DNA of 64,000 nucleotides, taken from the NCBI GenBank assembly GCA_964636985.1, contig CAZWSX010000021.1, positions 1 through 64,000 on the forward strand, written 5' to 3'. This document shows positions 26,552 through 35,468 of this stretch, one piece after another (position 1 is the stretch's first letter; the number at the start of each line of letters is the position of its first letter). The notes beneath the pieces were generated by a model, which saw nothing but the letters and a program-made list of their open reading frames with translations, searched no databases and was not told where the DNA came from. The position numbers were made by a program, and so were the translations under genes. The DNA is from CAZWSX01 sp964636985. Lineage in GTDB: Bacteria; Planctomycetota; Planctomycetia; Pirellulales; Pirellulaceae.

Positions 26552-27151
26552 TCGACATCCTCGCTACAACCGCTATCGACGGCACTCGTTCATTTAACAC
26601 GTTTCCTAGCCATCGGACGAGAGCACCCTACGCCGCGAGCTGGCAATGACAAAGATTCTTAGCGACCAAGAGATTGGAATAACCTGGAGTAATGAAAGGC
26701 ACCGCAGGAAACGACGGTAAAGTTTCGCCTTATCGTGACGAATACGACTCCGTCCTTTCCCATCTAACCGTTACTCGGCCACCAGGTGGGCTTAACGGAG
26801 GTTAAAAAGACATTGCCGTACGCCACTTTTGGCAAGGCACCAGCATTTAGGGTGGAATGTTACTCCAAACGATCGCGAATCGATCAAGTCTCTTCAGGTG
26901 AACAACCGACGTAGACTGAAGCAAAGAACCTGAGCGGGCCCAGGGTTACCTGCCCCAACCCTTCCGCTCTTATGGCGAGCCGACGAGTGATGCCCCACTC
27001 GTCGGCTCGTCGTGTTTCTTGCCAAAGCCGTTGCACCTCCGCGGTCAGCCATCCCTGGCGGGATCTTTCTCTCGGAAGTGGGCCCAATTGCGACCTAAAC
27101 TTCCTCACGACCCCCTTTCTATCGCGGATCGGTTTTCGGGACGGTTTTTCC
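26552..27151. other. Long spacer between two small membrane-protein genes
   Basis: This 600-bp stretch contains no protein-coding region I can support. Its one strong structure is the perfect 14-bp stem at 26976-27009, listed separately. The composition of 26640-26900 is less GC-rich than neighbouring genes, so a regulatory RNA or long leader is possible but unproven. Confidence 0.4.
26976..27009 (+). terminator. Perfect 14-bp hairpin followed by a T-rich tail
   Basis: Arms CGAGCCGACGAGTG (26976-26989) and CACTCGTCGGCTCG (26996-27009) pair perfectly around loop ATGCCC. TCGTGTTTCTT follows on the plus strand, as in an intrinsic terminator. There is no annotated plus-strand gene just upstream, so it may instead terminate or attenuate an unrecognised RNA, or act in the leader of the small gene at 27152. 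Confidence 0.55.
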
Positions 27152-27262
27152 ATGCTACTCGTGCTCATTGTCGGGACCGTCAATTTCGCGCTCGGGTTCG
27201 CGGCTGCGGTTTGGTACCTCCGTGGAAGCAACGGCGGGGCGCTTTTTCTTAAAAAGTCCTAA
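27152..27262 (+). CDS. Tiny membrane peptide, possible
   Basis: A 36-residue reading frame whose first 23 residues (MLLVLIVGTVNFALGFAAAV then WYL) form one membrane helix, ending with a short basic tail. From memory, similar N-terminal helices occur in planctomycete membrane proteins. The upstream GGGACGG could act as a ribosome site at 7 bases. The in-frame upstream extension shows no coding character, so I take the internal ATG. It lies 341 bp before the sigA-type gene. Confidence 0.4.
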   Translation: MLLVLIVGTVNFALGFAAAVWYLRGSNGGALFLKKS

Positions 27263-27603
27263 AAACCTTCTGCACTCTTGACCGCTCGCTTTCGCGCTCG
27301 CTACGTGCTGCGGCAACCTGTCTAACCCACGGTGATTTCCGCGTTTCGGACCCCCTTTGTTTGCATTGATCGTTGACGAATCGCCACGTTGTTTTTGGGG
27401 ATGTTGCCGAAAAACAACCCAAGAATAACTCTCAGAGTGCTTGATTCAGTTGTTACGATTTTATAAAAACTCTTTCACGGATTGCACTTACGTCGCACGG
27501 AGGAGGATACATCAGCGACCCGCGGCGCAAGCCGTGCTTACTCCCAAGTTCATCGCGTCGCCCATCTGAGGGCGGCCAGCCGAGAACTTTGGAGGAGTGA
27601 ACG
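27263..27603. other. Leader region of the SigA-type gene
   Basis: A 341-bp spacer. A weak promoter candidate is TTGATT (27441-27446) with TATAAA (27462-27467), but the 15-base spacing is short. GGAGGAG lies 6 bases before the sigma ATG and is a strong ribosome site. I see no other gene or clear structure here. Confidence 0.4.
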
Positions 27604-29298
27604 ATGGCGAAGAATTTCCGCCCTGCCACCAACGGAAACCGATCCTTTTCTGCCTCCTCTTCCATCGATCGAAATGGACATAAGAACGGCCACAAAAACG
27701 GGCGATCTGCCAACGGTAGCAAGTCGAAGGACAAAGAGTTCGTCGGCGAAGATCTGCTAGTCGACGGCGAGTTCCACGATCCCGCCTTTGACGAATTCGA
27801 CGCTTCGGCCGACCTCGCGCTCGAAGAAGAGTCCTCGCCTCACGGCGACGACACCGTCGATGCCACCGACGACCCCGTCCGCATGTACCTGATGCAGATG
27901 GGACAAATCCCTCTCCTCAGCCGCACTGAGGAAATCATCTACGCCAAGCGGATCAAGCGTGCTCGCAACCGCTACCGCCACTCGATGCTGGCCACCGACT
28001 ATGTCCTGCAAGGCGCTGTCGACTTCCTGGAAAAAGTTCGCGACGGCAAGCTTCGTTTGGACCGCACCATCGAAGTCTCGGTGACCAACCTGGCCGAGAA
28101 GAAGCGGATCATGAAGCGGCTCGGCCCGAATGTCGCCACGCTGCGGCTCCTTCTCGCCGCGAACCTCGCCGACTTCCGCGAAGCACTCGATAAGAAGAAT
28201 GCCGTCTCGAAGCGCCGTGCTGCTTGGAAGCGATTGGTCATTCGTCGCAACAAGGCTGTTCGCCTGGTTGAAGAAATGAACCTGCGGAACAATCGCCTGC
28301 AACCGCTGTTCGACAAGCTCGATTCGATCTCGCAACGGATGGACTTGCTCAAGCGACAATTGGCTGAGTGCAAGCTGAGCGATTCGCCGTTCAACGTCGA
28401 AGGCCGCCCGGTTGCTGACCTGCGTCACGAACTGTGCCGCCTGATGCGGATCACGCTGGAAGCCCCGGCCACACTTCGCCGCCGCTGCAAGCAAACCGCC
28501 CAACTGCGGATCAACTACGATCACGCCAAGCGAGAACTCTCGGCCGGCAACCTCCGGTTGGTCGTCTCGATTGCCAAGAAGTACCGCAATCGCGGCCTCA
28601 GCTTCCTCGACCTGATCCAGGAAGGCAACACCGGCCTGATGCGGGCGGTCGACAAGTTCGAGTACGCTCGCGGTTTCAAGTTCTCGACCTACGCCACGTG
28701 GTGGATTCGCCAGGCGATCACTCGTGCCATCGCCGACCAAAGCCGAACCATCCGCGTGCCGGTCCACATGATCGACACGATGAGCAAGATTCGCTTGATC
28801 ACTCGCGACCTCACACAAGAACTCGGCCGCGAACCCACGCCGGAAGAAACGGCCCGCCGCGCCGGCCTGTCGATCGAAGAAACGCGCGTCGTCCTCAAGA
28901 TGGCTCGCCAACCCCTCTCGCTCGACCAACCGATGGGCGAGCACGAAGACAGCTCGTTCGGCGACTTCCTGGAAGACTACCGCGAGTTCGATCCCCTCAA
29001 GGATACGCACCAACAATCGCTCAAGGGCCGCATCGAAGAAGCGATGCAAACCCTCAACTACCGCGAACGGGAAATCCTCAAGCTCCGCTACGGCCTGGTC
29101 GATGGTTACGCCTACACGCTGGAAGAAGTCGGCAAGATCTTCCAAGTGACTCGCGAACGAGTGCGCCAAATCGAAACCAAGGCTGTCCGCAAGCTGCAAG
29201 TCCCTCACCGCAGCCGCTCGCTGGCCAGCTTTGTCGAAGGCATCGACCTGTCGATGCTCGACAGCGCCATCGCCTCCAGCGAAGCCGGCGCGAACTAG
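27604..29298 (+). CDS. Sigma-70 group 1/2 factor (SigA/RpoD-like)
   Basis: A 564-residue sigma factor. A disordered 80-residue leader replaces a classical region 1.1. Region 1.2 (DDPVRMYLMQMGQIPLLSRTEE, here in part) starts near 89. A non-conserved region fills about 130-290. Regions 2.1-2.4 run from about 311 with GNLRLVVSIAKKYRNRGLSF, the melting helix FSTYATWWIRQAITRAI and the -10 recognition surface. Region 3 precedes region 4 near 487-535, which has the YTLEEVGKIFQVTRERVRQIE helix-turn-helix. This is a full-length housekeeping-type factor, but planctomycetes often carry several, so I do not assert that it is the sole RpoD. Confidence 0.93.
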   Translation: MAKNFRPATNGNRSFSASSSIDRNGHKNGHKNGRSANGSKSKDKEFVGEDLLVDGEFHDPAFDEFDASADLALEEESSPHGDDTVDATDDPVRMYLMQMGQIPLLSRTEEIIYAKRIKRARNRYRHSMLATDYVLQGAVDFLEKVRDGKLRLDRTIEVSVTNLAEKKRIMKRLGPNVATLRLLLAANLADFREALDKKNAVSKRRAAWKRLVIRRNKAVRLVEEMNLRNNRLQPLFDKLDSISQRMDLLKRQLAECKLSDSPFNVEGRPVADLRHELCRLMRITLEAPATLRRRCKQTAQLRINYDHAKRELSAGNLRLVVSIAKKYRNRGLSFLDLIQEGNTGLMRAVDKFEYARGFKFSTYATWWIRQAITRAIADQSRTIRVPVHMIDTMSKIRLITRDLTQELGREPTPEETARRAGLSIEETRVVLKMARQPLSLDQPMGEHEDSSFGDFLEDYREFDPLKDTHQQSLKGRIEEAMQTLNYREREILKLRYGLVDGYAYTLEEVGKIFQVTRERVRQIETKAVRKLQVPHRSRSLASFVEGIDLSMLDSAIASSEAGAN

Positions 29299-29329
29299 CC
29301 CTCGCAATAGCTGTACTCGCCCTTCCCTC

Positions 29330-29354
29330 GTAGCCGCACTCGCCAAGAGTGCGG
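29330..29354. repeat. Single REP family 1 hairpin
   Basis: GTAG + CCGCACTC-GCCAA-GAGTGCGG, identical to the left half of the 107-bp elements, but I find no right half within 120 bp. It lies 32 bp after the sigma stop codon. Confidence 0.85.
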
Positions 29355-29386
29355 TAGGCCCCGGTTTGCGTTCGCGAGAAATCCTC

Positions 29387-29560
29387 AAGGCCCGAACGGG
29401 CCGACAGATGCGGTGCACAAATTTCTGTCGGCACCTTCGGGCCTTCGATCAATTCGCCTTCAATCAACCGGTGGCTTACGCACACCGGCTAAGCTCTGCC
29501 GGGCCTTCGGCCCTAAGAACGACCGAGCCTCTACAGCTCTCCCCTGGAGCCGATAGCCTT
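29387..29560. repeat. Repeat family 3, copy downstream of sigA
   Basis: An imperfect inverted repeat pairs 29387-29408 (AAGGCCCGAACGGG then CCGACAGA) with 29424-29445. Then comes a CCGGTG...CACCGG hairpin and a GGGCC-TTC-GGCCC hairpin. The stretch from about 29466 matches the copy near 32036 over some 48 bases with one difference. It fills the spacer before the end of the sulfatase gene. Confidence 0.8.
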
Positions 29561-29564
29561 CCTC

Positions 29565-31043
29565 TCAATCCAGCGCTCGAATCGGAAACAGCTCCGATTT
29601 CACGTGCTCGCGCTCAGCAATCTCGACCAGCTTCCTCAAAATATCGGGATGGGCATCGGCCTCGTTCTTCGTCTCGGTTGGGTCGGATAAGAGGTGATAC
29701 AGCTCCCACTCGCCATACTTGGGATTGGCGACGTTCTTCCCTGGATTCAGATTCGTGCGAATCGCTTTCCAATCGCGCCACAGCACCGTTTGCTGTCCGC
29801 CGTAGCTCGGCGACTCGCGATACAGAAACTTCCGCGACGGCTCGCGCATCCCAACCAGAGTGGGCACCATCGAAATGCCGTCGATGTCGGCCGGCGTGAG
29901 GGAAAGGTTTTTCGTAAGCTGTAGCAGAGTGGGCAACCAATCTTCGAAACCGATCAGGTGATTGCTCCTTGAACCAGCCCGAATAACTTTCGGCCAGCGG
30001 ACAATTCCCGGCACGCGAAAGCCCCCTTCGTAGTAACTCCCTTTGCGGCCACGTAGCCCACCTGTGCTTTCGAAGAACGTCGCATCGGTCCCGCCCGTGC
30101 CGTCTTCAGCCGCGCCGTTGTCGCTGGTGAACACAAAGATCGTGTTCTCTTCCAAGCCCAACTCTTTGAGCAACTCGCACAGGCGGCCCAGTTCCCGATC
30201 CATCCGCGTGATCATCGCCGCATACGCCGCCCGCGGCTTGGGATGAGGCAGATAGCCGCGCTCACCCAGGTACGACTTCTCTTCGAACTTGCCGTCGTAC
30301 TCCGCGAGCGAGTCTTCCGGCACCTGCAACGCCAAGTGCGGAACGATCGACGGCACGTACAAAAAGAACGGACGATCCTTGTTCTCGCGCACAAACGCCA
30401 GCGCCTGCTCATGAATCAAATCAGGCGCGTACTGCTTGCCTTGGTACCGCGCAAACGCCGCCGGATCATTCGGGTCAGCATCGGCCGGAAACTTCTGATG
30501 GGCAGAGAACAGAGGATTGTCGAGCAGCACTTTCTCGCGGCCGTTCCACAAATGACCGGGATAAAGATTATGGGCGACCGCCTGGCAGTTGTAGCCAAAG
30601 AACCGATCGAAGCCCTGATTGAGCGGGTCGCCTGTGCTGCCAACCGGCCCCAGCCCCCACTTTCCAAAACCGCCCACCACGTAGCCCGCCTTCTTGAAGG
30701 CCAGCGGCAGCGAAAGAGCGCCTTCCGGCACCGGCTCTTGTCCTTCTTGCCCATTGAGTCCGCCACGGTTGTCACGAATGTACGCATGGCCGGGGTGCTT
30801 ACCGGTCATCAACGTGCACCGCGACGGCGCGCACACATTGTGCCCCGAGTAACACCGCGTCAGCCGCATCCCCTCGGCAGCCAGCCGATCAATGTTCGGC
30901 GTGCGTATCTTCGTCTGGCCAAAACAGCCAACATCGCCATAGCCCAGGTCGTCGCAAAGGAAGAAGACGACGTTGGGTGGAGCGGCAATGCAGATGTTCA
31001 CAGCCAAAATGAGGGAGACAACCAACAAAATCAACTTGGTCAT
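29565..31043 (-). CDS. Sulfatase (arylsulfatase family)
   Basis: A 492-residue secreted sulfatase. Signal peptide of about 20 residues; metal ligands Asp31-Asp32 in FFLCDDLGYGDVG; formylglycine motif CAPSR at 71-75, so Cys71 is expected to be oxidised by an FGE-type enzyme; TSDNGAAEDG near residue 285 provides further metal ligands. It removes sulfate esters, probably from marine-type polysaccharides, as is usual for planctomycetes. The start at 31043 overlaps the TGA of the upstream ankyrin gene (ATGA), which favours it over the in-frame ATG at 31052. No formylglycine-generating enzyme gene is in the window. Confidence 0.95.
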   Translation of the reverse strand: MTKLILLVVSLILAVNICIAAPPNVVFFLCDDLGYGDVGCFGQTKIRTPNIDRLAAEGMRLTRCYSGHNVCAPSRCTLMTGKHPGHAYIRDNRGGLNGQEGQEPVPEGALSLPLAFKKAGYVVGGFGKWGLGPVGSTGDPLNQGFDRFFGYNCQAVAHNLYPGHLWNGREKVLLDNPLFSAHQKFPADADPNDPAAFARYQGKQYAPDLIHEQALAFVRENKDRPFFLYVPSIVPHLALQVPEDSLAEYDGKFEEKSYLGERGYLPHPKPRAAYAAMITRMDRELGRLCELLKELGLEENTIFVFTSDNGAAEDGTGGTDATFFESTGGLRGRKGSYYEGGFRVPGIVRWPKVIRAGSRSNHLIGFEDWLPTLLQLTKNLSLTPADIDGISMVPTLVGMREPSRKFLYRESPSYGGQQTVLWRDWKAIRTNLNPGKNVANPKYGEWELYHLLSDPTETKNEADAHPDILRKLVEIAEREHVKSELFPIRALD

Positions 31044-31861
31044 GACTCGCATTCCCTGGCGACGAAGTCGGCGACTTCGTGCAACTGCATGAGGCGTAAG
31101 CCCTCACTCAGACGTTTCTCACCTAGTATCAGTTCAAAGGCTGATGGACAGTAGTCAAAAAGCATCCTGGCGATCTGTATCACTTTATCTTGCTGGTCTC
31201 TAGACCCGAAGATAAGGTGCCACGCGATATTGAACCCCTCGGGATCGTCGATAGCGGTGTCGACTCCGCGCCGAAGCATTGCGCCGACGCTCTCCGGGAG
31301 GACCTCATGAACGGCCTTCACCAAAGGCGTCTTGTCGTACGTGTCCACAGCTGACAGCGGGCATCCAGCGTTAACTAGTTTCGCAACGAGGAGATCAACG
31401 CCGCAATAATCGATTGCAAGGTGAACGGCGTGAGGCACCTTCTCGAAGATGCCCGCGTTTTCGACCGCCCATTCAAGAGCCAATGCGCGAAACTCAGGTC
31501 CCACCATCAGACCCATGGCAATCTCAAAAAGAGTCCTTGAGTCTAAACCAGACGTCAGTGCCAAGTCGGCACCACCCCGCACAAGCAACCGTGCCATTTC
31601 GAGGTCGTTGCCTACAAGGACCATATCGAAAAGGAGACCGCCACTTTTGTTTCTGCAATTGGGCGAGGCACCGTAGTTTAAGAGGACACGAACCGCCTCA
31701 AGGCATTGAGAGCCTACGGCGCAATACAACGGCGTGCAGTCCTCATCATCGCGCGCGTCAATGTCATCCACAAAAGGCGCGTAGTCGGCGACACTAACGG
31801 CGTCCCCCTCCTGCGCGGCTAGAAACAATAGCACCGTTATGTCATTGTGATCGTCAAGCAC
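31040..31861 (-). CDS. Ankyrin-repeat protein overlapping the sulfatase
   Basis: A 273-residue protein of ankyrin-like helical repeats. Clear units include DDEDCTPLYCAVGSQCLEAV with VRVLLNYGAS (about 39-66) and NDLEMARLLVRGGADLAL (about 84-101), followed by more divergent units to about 205. There is no signal peptide, so it should act in the cytoplasm as a binding module. It overlaps the downstream sulfatase by ATGA, an arrangement expected for translational coupling, although one product is cytoplasmic and the other exported. Its codon use looks less GC-biased than its neighbours, which may indicate a more recent arrival. Confidence 0.8.
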   Translation of the reverse strand: MLDDHNDITVLLFLAAQEGDAVSVADYAPFVDDIDARDDEDCTPLYCAVGSQCLEAVRVLLNYGASPNCRNKSGGLLFDMVLVGNDLEMARLLVRGGADLALTSGLDSRTLFEIAMGLMVGPEFRALALEWAVENAGIFEKVPHAVHLAIDYCGVDLLVAKLVNAGCPLSAVDTYDKTPLVKAVHEVLPESVGAMLRRGVDTAIDDPEGFNIAWHLIFGSRDQQDKVIQIARMLFDYCPSAFELILGEKRLSEGLRLMQLHEVADFVARECES

Positions 31862-31995
31862 ATCGCACGCCCTTTGTTAGGCCACCCTGAAGCCTCCTCA
31901 CTTCCCAACCACAATATCCCCGTACGCACTCTGTACAATCGCTTTCAGAGCGAAATGCCTGTATGCCTTCCAACTCCCTAGACAAAGCCGCTTAT

Positions 31996-32138
31996 CTGTC
32001 GGCACCTTCGGGCCTCAGATTGTTGCGCCTTCCGTCAACCGGTGGCTTACGCACACCGGCTAAGATCTGCCGGGCCTTCGGCCCTGTGACGGCTGAGGTT
32101 TCACGTCTCTCACCTGGAGCCTGAAGCCTGGAGCCTTC
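31996..32138. repeat. Repeat family 3, second copy
   Basis: CTGTCGGCACCTTCGGGCCT at the start, then the CCGGTG...CACCGG and GGGCC-TTC-GGCCC hairpins, match the copy at 29425-29560 in the same order and orientation, including a final CCTGGAGCC string. The 289-bp spacer between the ankyrin and rhodanese genes contains nothing else that I recognise. Confidence 0.8.
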
Positions 32139-32150
32139 CTCATCTACCGC

Positions 32151-32561
32151 CTACTCGTCCTTCTTCGCCTCTTTAAAACCTTCCTTGATCAGGTCGTTGT
32201 AGCCAGGCTTGAGCGCCCGCACGTCCCAGCCGAGTTTCTTCAGCGCAATCGCCGCGCCCAGGGCCCGCCGTCCCATCCCGCAGTGGGTGTAAATCACCTT
32301 TCCTTCGGGGACCACCTTGGCAAGTTCTTCCTTGGTGAGGCCGGGCTGGATATTCGACTTGAAGGGGAGGTTCTTCGCTCCTTCCACGTGGCCACCATTC
32401 CACTCATCGAGTTCGCGGACATCCAGCAGTACCGCTTGTCCATTGGCTACTTGGGTTTTGACGACATCAAGCGTATCGGTGGTGTGTTCTTCGGCCAGAA
32501 CAGGCATCGAGCACACCAGGCCAACCAGCGCGGCCAATAGCAAACTACGTCGAACGAACAT
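32151..32561 (-). CDS. Exported rhodanese-domain protein
   Basis: A 136-residue protein. The signal peptide (about 1-23) is followed by one rhodanese domain with LLDVRELDEWNGGHVEGAKN and the active-site loop CGMGRR, Cys94 being the persulfide-bearing cysteine. Single-domain periplasmic rhodaneses transfer or bind sulfane sulfur, or act in redox sensing. The ATG at 32561 is chosen since the signal peptide begins there; an in-frame ATG at 32594 adds 11 residues without a signal character. It is divergent from the third LRR gene. Confidence 0.9.
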   Translation of the reverse strand: MFVRRSLLLAALVGLVCSMPVLAEEHTTDTLDVVKTQVANGQAVLLDVRELDEWNGGHVEGAKNLPFKSNIQPGLTKEELAKVVPEGKVIYTHCGMGRRALGAAIALKKLGWDVRALKPGYNDLIKEGFKEAKKDE

Positions 32562-32718
32562 AAAAGCATCCTCCAGGCGGGAAAGGGGGCCCACCGGTGG
32601 TGCGACTCAACCGAGTCGCACAAAGTGGGCCTGGCGACTACTAGAATATAAACACTTTCGCAACGCACCGCGCGTGTTTGAGACCGCTCAGGAGAGCGAT
32701 CCAACGGGGAGCAGTTCC

Positions 32719-34164
32719 ATGTCCGCCAATTCGCGCTGGTATGTGCCAACTCCCGCCAAGTACTTGCTCCTGATCTTGTTCGTGCAGGGGTTCCTGGTCG
32801 CCGCGGCGTGGTATCGATGGTTTGAATTCAACGAAGAAAAAGGCTACTCGGTTGTCATCACGTGCGCTGTCACAGCACTGATGTTGTTATTGCTGGCCGC
32901 ATGGCTGGTCGTGAGCCGTTTCTTCAAGGCCAGAGCGCAGTTCAGCCTGGCGACGTTGATGCTCGCGGTGCCAGTCATGGCGATTCCTTGCGCGTGGTTC
33001 GCCAACGAGTATCAACAAGCTCAAAAGCAGCGAGAGTACATCGCCGAAGCCGTTGCGCAAGGCTACGAACTGTCCTATGACAAGACCTTGCCTGACGATC
33101 TGTTTCCATCTCTACCATCGCGGGACGTTCCTGAACTCTTGATCGCGACATTTGGCGACGATTTCTTCGCAGCACCCGACATTGCTTCGCACTATGGCGA
33201 TGTGAATGATGAGCGTCTCGCAGCGATAGGACGATTCCCCAAGCTGAGACTTCTCTTCGTTATTAACTTCGCAGGGACGGATACAGGACTTGCGCACCTC
33301 GCAGGGCTTAGGCGCTTGGAATCGCTGACGATTTACAATTCGATGGGTCCTGAGTCAGCGCCCGCGCCTCGCATCACAGATGCAGGGCTCGCAAACCTTA
33401 AGGATCTTCGCGCGCTGCAATCGCTTGACCTTAGCGAGACAAACATTTCTGACGCTGGGCTGGAATATTTGAGCGAATGCCAGGAGTTGAAGGTCATTCA
33501 TTTCGACAGCAGTAAGATCACCGATGACGGCGTGGCGACGTTGACGAGCCGCTGTCAACTAACGGAACTTGAACTGCCCAAATCCCACGTGTCAGACGCC
33601 GGAATGATAAGTCTGAAAAACCAGACGCTGTTGGAAAGCCTCGACCTAAGCGAGACCGCCGTAACGGACGCCGGATTGGAAAGACTGGCGGGGTTAGTGC
33701 ACTTGAAAAGACTCGACTTGAATGAAACGGGCGTGACCGACACGGGGCTGATTCACCTCGCGAGGCATGAGAACCTGGAGAGCCTCGACCTGTCGGAAAC
33801 CAAGATAACGGACGGCGGGCTTGCGGAACTGGCAAAACTGAAGAAGCTCGAAAGCCTCCACTTGAGGAAGACTGCGATTAGTGACGCCGGCTTGGCGCAC
33901 CTAAAGAGTTGCGCCGAATTGGATTTTCTCAGCCTTAGTAGAACGGGAGTGACCGATGCAGGGATCGAAATGCTTCAATCGCTCCAGAAACTAGAGTACT
34001 TGGGTCTGGACTCTACCGCTGTGACCGATGCGGCGCTAGACCGGCTTCAAGTGCTTCCCAGCTTGAAGGAGCTTTATCTCTACCAAACGAAAGTTACAAA
34101 GGATGGGGTCGCCAGCTTTCAGAAGGCCTCTCCGCAGTGTCGAGTGCACGCTCATGCCAAGTAG
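32719..34164 (+). CDS. Membrane-anchored leucine-rich-repeat protein (paralogue 3)
   Basis: A 481-residue protein with the same plan as the pair at 6431-10151: hydrophobic segments at about 14-32, 43-65 and 75-93, a linker, then LRRs from about 170 to the end with the repeat VTDAGLxxLxxLxxLxxLDLSET. The third segment FSLATLMLAVPVMAIPCAWF matches those of paralogues 1 and 2. ATG 32719 is chosen because the hydrophobic N-terminus follows directly; the longer in-frame reading runs back through the divergent rhodanese gene. Binding partner unknown. Confidence 0.87.
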   Translation: MSANSRWYVPTPAKYLLLILFVQGFLVAAAWYRWFEFNEEKGYSVVITCAVTALMLLLLAAWLVVSRFFKARAQFSLATLMLAVPVMAIPCAWFANEYQQAQKQREYIAEAVAQGYELSYDKTLPDDLFPSLPSRDVPELLIATFGDDFFAAPDIASHYGDVNDERLAAIGRFPKLRLLFVINFAGTDTGLAHLAGLRRLESLTIYNSMGPESAPAPRITDAGLANLKDLRALQSLDLSETNISDAGLEYLSECQELKVIHFDSSKITDDGVATLTSRCQLTELELPKSHVSDAGMISLKNQTLLESLDLSETAVTDAGLERLAGLVHLKRLDLNETGVTDTGLIHLARHENLESLDLSETKITDGGLAELAKLKKLESLHLRKTAISDAGLAHLKSCAELDFLSLSRTGVTDAGIEMLQSLQKLEYLGLDSTAVTDAALDRLQVLPSLKELYLYQTKVTKDGVASFQKASPQCRVHAHAK

Positions 34165-34263
34165 AATCTTGCCTTTTATGAACGTCTTGCTCGCGCATAG
34201 TTCTCGAAGCGCAACTTGTTGCTGATGGGCTGACTCAGCCAGGGACCGTTCGCCAGAACGCCC

Positions 34264-35292
34264 CTACGCCAGCACCCGCTTGCTCTCATCCCCCGCCACT
34301 TCGCGAACATACCGCGGCACCGCGTAGCCTGGAAGATGCTTCTTCATCTCCTCCACCAGCAACATCCCACGGGCGACCGGCACCTCGAAATGCGCCGTCC
34401 CGCGGACGCGGTCGAGCTGATGCAAGTAGTAAGGGATCACGCGCAGATCAACCAACCGCTGCGAGAGCTCGACCAGCACGCTGGCCGAATCATTCACGCC
34501 CGCCAGCAGCACCGATTGATTGAGCACCGGGATCCCGGCATCGACCATCTTGCCGAGCGCCTTCTCGACAGCCGCATCGATCTCGGCCGGGTGATTGATA
34601 TGCACCACCATCCACGGCACCAAGCGCGTTCCTTTCAGCCAGCCCACCAGCGAATCGTCCGCCCGCTGTGGAATCACAATTGGCAATCGCGTATGCACGC
34701 GCAATCGGCGAACGTGCTTGATCGCCGCGATCCGTTCGGCGAGCATCGCCAACACATCGTCAACCAGCGTCAACGGATCGCCGCCTGAAAGAATCACTTC
34801 ATCGATCGCCGGGTCTTCGGCAATTCGCGCCAGCGCCGGTTCCCACTGGGCAATCGACTTGGGCGCCTCCGAATACGGATAGTGCCGCCGGAAACAATAC
34901 CGGCAGTTCACCGCGCAGGCCCCCGAAGCAATCAACAGCGCTCGCGACTTGTATTTGCGCACCAGGCCGGGAGTCAACTCGGCGGCCAGGTCGCCGACCG
35001 CGTCTTCGCGAAAGCCGCGCGGTGACGACAGTTCCTCTCCCTGCGGCAACACTTGCAACAGCAGGGGGTCGCGCGGGTTGCCACGCTCCATCCGCGATAA
35101 CAACTCCAGCGGCACAAACACCGGGAACTGCTCGGCTCCCGCCTTCGCGGCAGGCAACAACTCGCCCGACAGGTCGAGCCGCGCCAACAGGTCGCCGGGA
35201 TCGCGGATCGCCCGCTTCATCGCCTCCCGCCAGGAGGGCGAATCCTCGCTTTTTGCCTGAGTTGAAGGGGCCGGGGTCGAACGGATCGGCAT
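34264..35292 (-). CDS. epmB: EF-P lysine 2,3-aminomutase (EpmB)
   Basis: A 342-residue radical-SAM enzyme of the KamA family. The 4Fe-4S motif CAVNCRYC (Cys126, 130, 133) is followed by FRRHYPY. Downstream text includes EVILSGGDPL and PVLNQSVLLAGVNDS with PLP-binding features expected near the C-terminus. It is shorter than clostridial lysine 2,3-aminomutase, as EpmB should be. EpmB makes (R)-beta-lysine, which EpmA attaches to EF-P. The efp and epmA genes follow on the other strand, which strongly supports EpmB over a catabolic aminomutase. ATG 35292 is preferred; the longer reading would need TTG. The stop codon lies in a degenerate REP-like sequence. Confidence 0.93.
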   Translation of the reverse strand: MPIRSTPAPSTQAKSEDSPSWREAMKRAIRDPGDLLARLDLSGELLPAAKAGAEQFPVFVPLELLSRMERGNPRDPLLLQVLPQGEELSSPRGFREDAVGDLAAELTPGLVRKYKSRALLIASGACAVNCRYCFRRHYPYSEAPKSIAQWEPALARIAEDPAIDEVILSGGDPLTLVDDVLAMLAERIAAIKHVRRLRVHTRLPIVIPQRADDSLVGWLKGTRLVPWMVVHINHPAEIDAAVEKALGKMVDAGIPVLNQSVLLAGVNDSASVLVELSQRLVDLRVIPYYLHQLDRVRGTAHFEVPVARGMLLVEEMKKHLPGYAVPRYVREVAGDESKRVLA

Positions 35293-35303
35293 GGAACCTG
35301 GGG

Positions 35304-35332
35304 CGGACAAAACTGGCCGCCAACGCTATAAT
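35304..35332 (+). promoter_or_regulatory. Probable promoter of efp
   Basis: A perfect -10 TATAAT at 35327-35332 is preceded, 17 bases upstream, by CGGACA (4 of 6 matches to TTGACA). It would give a leader of about 130 bases before the GTG start of efp. That leader contains ACGGG-TTTTTCG-CCCGT, a weak stem. The divergent epmB start lies 12 bp away, so the two genes may share control. Confidence 0.65.
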
Positions 35333-35468
35333 TCGGGGCGGAACACGGGTTTTTCGCCCGTTTCCAAGGGATGGGTTATGCCATTCTTATCACAGGCAGC
35401 CCGTTTGGCCAATTGATCCGCCTTCCGGGCGGCTGCCAACTATCAGACGGTTCAGCAGGAAATCTCCC

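Noticed and set aside
27757..29418. A 553-codon open frame on the minus strand across the SigA-type gene
   Set aside because: It has no recognisable domain and is antisense to a well-conserved gene; GC-rich codon bias explains its length.
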